The position numbers and the translations under genes are program-made. Below the pieces are notes generated by a model. The model saw only the letters and a program-made list of their open reading frames with translations. It had not been told where the DNA came from and searched no databases. DNA of 64,000 bases, taken from contig ML213514.1 of assembly GCA_004369045.1 (NCBI GenBank), forward strand, positions 604,596 to 668,595. Reading direction: 5' to 3'. Positions within the stretch are counted from its first letter, which is position 1, and every line of letters starts with the position of its first letter. Positions 57,848-64,000 of the stretch are shown here, piece by piece. This DNA is from Heliocybe sulcata (taxonomy: Eukaryota; Basidiomycota; Agaricomycetes; Gloeophyllales; Gloeophyllaceae).

Positions 57848-58133
57848 ATGCTCACGACGACCGTGATCCGCCTAGTAACCTTCGACGTCTTCGGAACGAT
57901 CCTGCACCTCGCCTTCCGGTGTACGTCCAGTACTCACAGACGTTCGCCCCATATCTGGGACTACTCGACCCAGATGCTTTGAAAAGCTCCTTCAAAATAG
58001 GTCGGTTTCTCCAGGCTTTGTTGGGACCGCATCGCATTATCGCAGGCGACAGAACCAGGGCAGAAGATACTGACAGACATCGCTGAATATGTATAGCGTT
58101 CAAGCAGTTGCAGACGGAGAAGCCAAACTATGA
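57848..58133 (+). pseudogene. relic of a HAD-like hydrolase gene
   Basis: The ATG at 57848 opens IRLVTFDVFGTILH, the first HAD motif (FDxFGT, nucleophilic Asp). About ten bases later the reading moves to another frame, in which VYVQYSQTFAPYLGLLDPDA then LKSSFKI can be read up to 58000. A normal intron (GTCGGT to GTATAG, 58001-58096) follows, and FKQLQTEKPNYE continues the known HDHD3-like pattern. After about 58133 the similarity is lost, and the later motifs (the WW and Lys, and the DD pair) are missing. The frame break is a single missing base, so an assembly error could explain that part but not the missing C-terminal two thirds. The host gene is therefore probably a truncated remnant between the SDR and GH79 genes. 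Confidence 0.6.
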
Positions 58134-58532
58134 ACCGCGGCGCAGAGGACCGCCTCCCGGTCTTCTTACTGGTTGCCGGAGATTGCTGCCAAGGAACGCC
58201 CGTGACTTTGAAATATCCCGTCTTCGCTGTGGCGCAGGCTCGATTTCCGACTTGTACTACTACACGCCTTTAGAAACGGTCCAAATGCGCTCTCAAGTCC
58301 TCTCTACGCAATGTAAAGGCGCATCTGCATTGCGGAGGCTGCTAAGCTGTCAGCCACGAGTTGATGGCTGAGTCCAGCACCGGAAAGCTTGGCATCTTTT
58401 TGCCAATGTTAATGAGCACCCGCACACGGCACGCACTTTCCTCCGCCTTTACTGCGGTCAGGCCAACCCCCGGGGCCACGCCTTATACCCCTCCCTACCT
58501 TCCTGGTCCACCCCTGCTTGTCTGCTTGGGAC
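58134..58532. other. spacer: GH79 promoter region
   Basis: About 400 bases, no gene. CTTATACCCCTCCC at 58480-58493 may be a weak TATA-like element before the GH79 ATG. Confidence 0.35.
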
Positions 58533-60472
58533 ATGCACCCTCGTTATCTCTTCCCCTTCTTATCTGCTTTGCTCTGGTCATCCGTAGCGTCTGCGGCGAT
58601 TAATGTTACCTTCCCCGCAAGCCCACCACCGAGCTCTGCGGTTAATGTCGTCTATGACAACTTCTTGGGCATCTCCTTCGAACTTAGCTCGTTCAACACT
58701 TTATGGGGCGAGAGCACGACCACAATTCCCCCCGCGATCCTCAACTACTTGCACAACATCCGCTCTCGGCTGGGAGACTCCTCGCCCTTGCGCATCCGCG
58801 TGGGCGGAAACTCAATGGACGAGTCGCTCTACGCGCCAGACCAGAAGCAAATGCTGACGTTCCCGGACCCGGACGCGCCGAGCAACAATATCCCGACGAA
58901 TTTTGGTCCGGTACTGTGGGATGTGATGGGTGCCGTTTCGAAGCAGGTGGGCGGGATATCGTTTCTGGTGGGCTTGAGTATGCGGGAGGATAGGCCGAAT
59001 TGGGGGGTGGGGAACGTCGTGGAGACTGCAGTAGCTGCAAATAAGGCGCTGGGGAGCAATTTGGATGGGTTTTTGCTTGGGAATGTGAGTTCCTTCGATT
59101 CGCTCTGGTATTGCGCGTACTAACAAGGGTGCAGGAACCGGACTTGTATTCGGGCCATGGAAATATTCCCGGGTACAATATCTCGTTATACGTAGGGAAT
59201 CCGTGTCCTACTGCCGTAACCGTACCAATGTTTCTACATCTAGATGAACGACGTCGGCACGATCCTCGATAGCCTGCGCGACTCGCCCTCGGGGAACCTC
59301 CTCGAGTCGCCTCTAATCGGAGGTCCTACCATCTGCTGCAGCTGGGACTTGAAGGACGTCATTACCTCCGGCCTGGGCAACTACAGGTACAAGTACTATT
59401 CGTGTGTAATACCATTTCACTCTCTTCTGCACATATTCAATCGTTATCGGACAACTCAGGATGCAGCACTATCCGACGCACGCCTGTGCCGGCGAAAATC
59501 CCACCAACACCAACATATCCTATTTCCTAACCCATTCTAATCGTGAGTCCCACGACCGTTTAAATACAAGCACCCACCAACGATCCGTCCCATTTTACAG
59601 TGGACACGTTCGTCTCTTGGAACCAACCCGGCGTCGCCCGCGCAAAGGCCGCCAACACGCCCGTGCTCCTCACCGAATACAACTCCGTCGCCTGCGGCGG
59701 CTCCTCCGTCTCCGACACCTTCGCCACCGCGCTCTGGGCGACCGACGTCGCCCTCAAACACGCTGCGAACAACTTCTCCTCCGTGTACCTGCACACGCGC
59801 GAGTACGGCGTCAAGTACAATCTGTTCGACCCCCCGAGCGCCCCACCCGACCCGAAAAACCTCAATGTTTCATCTACAGAGACGAGCGTGAAGAGCGGCT
59901 GGAAAACGGGCTCGGTGTACTACGCCGAACTGGTGCTCGCAGAGGTATTAAGCTCCACAGGGAGCGTAGTAGTCGACCTGAACCTCAACAACTCCGCCAC
60001 CAACCCCTTTTCAACGGTCGCAGCGTACGGGATCTACGACGCAGGCGGGAGCACCCAGGGCAAACTCGTCCTCTTCAACTACGCCTACTCCAACGCTTCC
60101 TCTCCCTCCCAGTTCAATCAGACCTTTGCTATCCCTCCCCGCCTGAAGGAAACGGTCTCCTTCCGCCTCCTGTCGGCACCAGCCGTGGACGCGCGCACGG
60201 ACATCACATGGGCCGGGCAGACGATCGGCGAGGTGGGTGATCTGACGGGGGAGCAGGTGACTACTAGCGTGGATTGCTGGGGGGGATGTGAGATTGCTGT
60301 CCCCGGGCCTGGGATGGCAGTGGTGTGGGTGGGGGAGGATGATGTGTGGATAGGGAATTCGACGTTGCCGGAGAGGGCAGTGAGCGGAGGGAGGAGGCAA
60401 AGAGTGGAGGGATGGCGGGTTGGACCTCTGTTTGCTATGATTTGTGCTGGTTTGTTATGCTTAATGCATTAA
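58533..60472 (+). CDS. GH79 beta-glucuronidase-like glycoside hydrolase (secreted)
   Basis: Five exons (58533-59084, 59135-59191, 59244-59401, 59460-59542, 59601-60472) give 573 residues. MHPRYLFPFLSALLWSSVAS is a signal peptide. The N-terminal part of the barrel contains LGISFELSSFNTLWGE and LRIRVGGNSMDES, typical of GH79. The acid/base is Glu185 in GNEPDLYS and the nucleophile is Glu309 in LLTEYNSVACGG. MQHYPTHACAG and YLHTREYGVKYNLFDPP precede a C-terminal beta domain (VVDLNLNNSATNPFSTVAAY). The enzyme is expected to release (4-O-methyl-)glucuronic acid or related sugars from arabinogalactan or glucuronoxylan outside the cell. The C-terminal hydrophobic tail (VGPLFAMICAGLLCLMH) is compatible with a GPI-anchor signal. 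Confidence 0.9.
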
Positions 60473-60972
60473 TAGGGGCTCTGGGAATATCGTAGGTTGT
60501 ACTGTACGCGAAGTTTAATATTTAATGGGCGTTTAGGGATGTTGATACATAAACCCATACATTAATTGTCAACTGTCATTGCCGATACGAGCACTGTAGT
60601 ACGCTACTGGGGCGCTACATATACATTAGATGAAAGTCGATAAAACCCAGGAAGCCAGGAAAGAGCGTGGAGTGTGTGGTGTACTAATACATTGCATGAT
60701 CGGCGAAACAGGAGAAGAAAGAAAAGGTCCAGGTCGTGGCCGAGTGCTGCCTACTCCCATCTGACAGCATACTCGCCCTTTCTCTGGCGTACGTTCTCAA
60801 AATCGACGATGGGCACTACGCCACGTTAGATAGGGGACTCTCGGATATGGTCGAGAGCGTACCATCATCCTCAGCGTGGGGGATCACCACCCCCTTTTTG
60901 TCCGCCATCTCGTACTCGTCCCGATCCCGCTGGATCTGTATTCAGATGCAAAACGATGAGTCCTGAACCCGA
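60473..60972. other. spacer between convergent genes
   Basis: 500 bases between the stops of the GH79 and DUF6534 genes. No gene seen. Confidence 0.45.
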
Positions 60973-62425
60973 TCATGGGAAAACAGCACCCACAGTAGTA
61001 GTAACATGGATGCCGCTGACATTCGTCCCCTCCTGCTGCCCGTTCCTCCACACTTGCTCCGTATTAACAGGTCCGGAATGACTCGAGTCTCCCGAATTAT
61101 TGCGGGCATTGAGGGTGGAAAGTAGGGAATTGGTGTACAGCTTGGGTAATGCGAGGTTGAAGATAAGGTGGACGGGGGAACTCTATCCTCTGTGTGTGAG
61201 GGCTGGAAGTAGAGAGTTAAGAGTGTTACTCACGATTGATAGGTAGAGGACGAGGTCGAGGACAGCCCAGAGGGCGGTGAGCATGCCAGTTTGGACAGTT
61301 ACTGCATGCGTCGTGGGTCGTGTCAAGATGGGCCCGCTGTCATAGTGAGAATGAGAACTCACAGCGGATGATTCTGGTGACGATGTGGTCGGTAACGGCG
61401 AAGCCTGTTCGGCTTCGTCTCTATAGATATAAGAAATCAGCACGGCCGTGAATGCTCCCATGAGGAAGTGTGACAAACCAAGTAGAACGTCAAAGTGAAC
61501 GTGATTAGGCAGTCCACTGTCGCTGCCAGGACCAACCACACGACGATGGGCACCTTGACTTCCCAGCGGTTCCATTCTACGAAAGGTGTAATGATACTGC
61601 CGGCAATGCCGGTCAACGTCGCGCCGACTGTACGGAGATGAACAGTTAGTCCTGATCAAATCACTGAGAGACGCGTCGCTAGTCAAGAACGTACGGAATT
61701 GGACAAATATGAATATACAAATCATTATGAAGAACCACCGCATTTGCGTTAAGCGGTAGACTCTCCATGCAAAAAATCCCTGCACTGTTGCGGCAATGAC
61801 GCCCTGCGCAGAGGAATCGTAATTAAGTTTGTGACGCGTGTCCTGTTTAATGGATAACTTACGATTAATACTGGTCCGGTACCAGCACGCCAATTGCCAT
61901 TCGCCGCGGCTTCAAAATTGCCTGCTCATCGTAGTCAGGAAGATGGCTCTGAAATAAAAAGATAATACCGACCGAAATTTGTGATTGTATATCCGTAGGC
62001 AACGACGCACTCGAACGCAGAGTTTAACGCGTCTACTATGAGTAGGAACCACACCTGCGTCGGCCACTAACATCAGTACAACTCGTTAACGTTAAATTCC
62101 TGAGTAGAACTTACCAGACAACGGATCCTGACTGAGTCGCTGCCAAGGTCACATTAGTCTCTAGATATTTGCTTATGATGGGTTCAACGCGAAAACTTAC
62201 GTTTTGAAGGTGACGAGATACATGTAGCATTGGGTGCAGACGCATCCGAATAGGAAGACATTGAACATGACCCCTACGATACGATTTAATTCGGTGACCG
62301 ACTCTGAGTCTGCGAATATGCATTACAAACCTATGAGGGTCGGCCCCAACCTAGCGCGAAAGTATTGAGCGAGGGCATAGATGACATACTCAGTCAACGA
62401 CTTACACTAAGTCCATGACCGCCAT
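60973..62425 (-). CDS. DUF6534 family integral membrane protein (complete)
   Basis: Eleven exons (62425-62406, 62350-62331, 62273-62201, 62139-62115, 62054-61973, 61921-61863, 61803-61695, 61627-61479, 61420-61363, 61301-61234, 61182-60973) give 290 residues. LGPTLIGVMFNVFLFGCVCT is the first helix. VWFLLIVDALNSAFECVVAY, GVIAATVQGFFAWRVYRLTQ, WFFIMICIFIFVQF, VPIVVWLVLAATVDCLITFT, LTVQTGMLTALWAVLDLVLY and HLIFNLALPKLYTNSLLSTL are the others, giving the seven-segment plan of DUF6534. The RRSRTGF motif before helix 6 and the LNAR ending after the last helix are diagnostic. Two exons are 20 nt and one is 25 nt. An in-frame alternative acceptor for exon 5 would add WPTQ. Role unknown; the fold resembles small G-protein-coupled-receptor-like families, but no ligand evidence exists. 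The start at 62425 is the first ATG before the family motif. Confidence 0.8.
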
Positions 62426-63372
62426 CTTGGAGTAGTTCGGAGGGAAAGGCTAGGGTCAGAGGTCGTCCGTAAACAAGAGTCTAGTACAAGCGCGTAAGCA
62501 ATATATAGATCCATGACATTTGACCTAAACCAGCGGCAGCCGTGGAGACGACCACCGGGCCCGGAGCTCGGGCGGCAATGTTGATCGAAAGAGCGGAAGA
62601 GCCCAATACGGGTCAGTGGGCGCCACCTCGGACGGAATATATTTCAGTTGACTGCTGGACGCACAGCCACACGCACGATTTGATTGGATGTGCCTGGGCG
62701 ATGCGGAGTTTGCATTCTAAGCTTCACCGAGGCCGCCGCATCTCGCGGACTGCAGCGTCATCGGGAAGTACCAGTTTGAGCGAAAAGCGTCGGCCAAGTC
62801 AGAGGGTATACCTCCTTTCTTCCGGGTTCTTGTCCTACAAACTCCCCGGCGTCGCAGCCCCTTCTGAGGATAGATCAGAAAAGTGTCAGTCCGACCGCAC
62901 GACGGAGGTAAGCCCAATGTGGAAATGAGCCGCACACAAATATATACTTGTGAATCCAGGCAGGCTCAGGGCATGTAGACCTGATCCACGCAATATTGGG
63001 CACACAAATCGGGCGCGGCAAAGCATCCCCTAACCTGAGCCTGTAGACCGTATCTCGGAGCCGACAAACATTTGTATATCGTGAGTGTTGTTACAGCGAC
63101 CTTGGAAGGACGTGCCTCATTGAGAAAAGTTCAATCAAGAACCGAGATAGCCGGTCGTATGGGCATTTATAATAGAGGCGAAGGCCAGGAGACTCACGGA
63201 CGGTACGACTTCATCGCAGCTGCCCTAGGTTGCGATAGGCGCACGTACCATCGCCCTTGACAAGGACACCAATGCGTTCCTCCTTGGTGGTATGCAACGA
63301 AGCGCCACCATACTGGACATTAGCAACGGCTTTTGCGTACATTGCTCGAGGGTGTCTCTACGGCAACGATGT
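62426..63372. other. spacer, no supported gene
   Basis: About 950 bases with short frames only. TATATA-like stretches occur near 62500 and 62940. Confidence 0.4.
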
Positions 63373-63997
63373 CTAATGCAGGTTGTAGCCAACGAGACTA
63401 CGACGTCCGACGATCTCGCCCATCTGAATGAAGTCAGTCAGATCCCACCGCTTCACTAGTGGATAAACTTACCTTGAAGACGAAATACGCCTCAAGCCCG
63501 TATACACCGATTCTCGCCCAGTCCCCGTTCCTGAAGATCTCCCTCCAGTATGCTGGATTACTCGCACGAGCGTAGATTGTAGAGTACGCGTTGGTGATGG
63601 TGGACCATGAATTGGGTGGTTGTAATCGTTCCGCAACGTAGACCTGCTTCAGGATCTCTCGGGCGACGGAAAGGTTGTACAATAAAGGCTCCTTGTAAGC
63701 TATACAGACAGATTAGAAACAAGGATTGGCGGAGGGCAAGCTCGTAGTAGATGATGCAGTCGCCTACGCGAACACGCAGTTGGGGAAATACTCACAGCCA
63801 AGCATATTTCCAGCCCTGTCTCCAACAGGTCCGAGCGCCTGTTTCGCAGTCTCTAAACCTTGGGTGCCGTACTTCTGCGCGGTGGCCAGATATTCCTGCG
63901 CCTTCTTTTGGGCATTTTCCGTCGACGTTGAGGCCATCCGCCGCGACTGCTGTGACACACGGCGCGCGGCTACGCGCAGAGCCGGCGGGTGCATCAT
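63373..63997 (-). CDS. ATP20: ATP20, mitochondrial ATP synthase subunit g
   Basis: Three exons (63997-63796, 63699-63473, 63423-63373) give 159 residues. MMHPPALRVAARRVSQQSRR is a basic targeting region. AQEYLATAQKYGTQGLETAK is an amphipathic helix. EPLLYNLSVAREILKQVYVA, NSWSTITNAYSTIYARASNP, and YWREIFRNGDWARIGVYGLE then AYFVFKMGEIVGRRSLVGYN are the conserved subunit g domain with its membrane helix and G-x-x-x-G-like motif (GEIVGRRSLVG). The protein sits in the inner membrane, where it helps join ATP synthase monomers into dimers and shape cristae. The start lies three bases from the window edge; the second Met (63994) is equally good. Confidence 0.92.
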
Positions 63998-64000
63998 GTT

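Noticed and set aside
1-64000. Transposons, retroelements or CRISPR arrays
   Set aside because: No reverse transcriptase, integrase, transposase or capsid motif, no long terminal repeats, and no regularly spaced identical repeats were recognised. The repeats found are short, local and diverged.

Overview
The window reads as nuclear DNA of a filamentous basidiomycete (Agaricomycetes; a Polyporales-like wood decayer is the best guess). Most genes are split by many short GT-AG introns of about 48 to 65 nt, both strands are used, GC-rich coding blocks sit between plainer spacers, and families typical of that group are present: DUF6534 membrane proteins, GH12 and GH79 glycosidases, an F-box protein and several conserved basidiomycete proteins of unknown function. 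All exon maps were worked out by eye from splice signals and reading frame; the exon lengths of every completed model sum to a whole number of codons.

Layout. 0-5.3 kb: a DUF6534 gene cut by the window edge, a single-exon F-box gene and a disordered hypothetical gene. 7.2-14.2 kb: a local duplication of a GRE2-like NAD(P)H reductase gene. Copy 1 is interrupted by an 815-nt run of N, copy 2 is complete, a GNAT acetyltransferase lies between them, and a flanking non-coding block occurs three times. 14.7-30.4 kb: a small conserved protein, the autophagic lipase ATG15, a coiled-coil protein, a small mitochondrial protein, an unnamed conserved protein and MAF1 (RNA polymerase III repressor), with long empty spacers. 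33.5-41.5 kb: two paralogous MFS transporters flanking an NTF2-like gene and a roughly 105-bp tandem repeat. 42.1-43.0 kb: a disordered hypothetical protein. 46-64 kb is the densest part: acireductone dioxygenase (ADI1), a Maf-type nucleotide pyrophosphatase head to head with HUS1, a GH12 endoglucanase, SND3/PHO88, the TORC2 effector SLM1, a classical SDR, a HAD hydrolase relic, a GH79 glycosidase, a second DUF6534 gene and mitochondrial ATP synthase subunit g (ATP20).

The genes do not form a single pathway. Methionine salvage, nucleotide sanitation and DNA checkpoint, ER targeting, TOR-related control, autophagy and secreted plant-cell-wall enzymes are mixed, as is usual in such genomes. I see no secondary-metabolite cluster, CRISPR array, rRNA, convincing tRNA, or intact transposon or retroelement. 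I found no strong case for an undescribed system. The items most worth a second look are the reductase duplication with its assembly gap and triple flanking block, the tandem repeat carrying splice-like motifs at 35.8-36.3 kb, and several very small exons.
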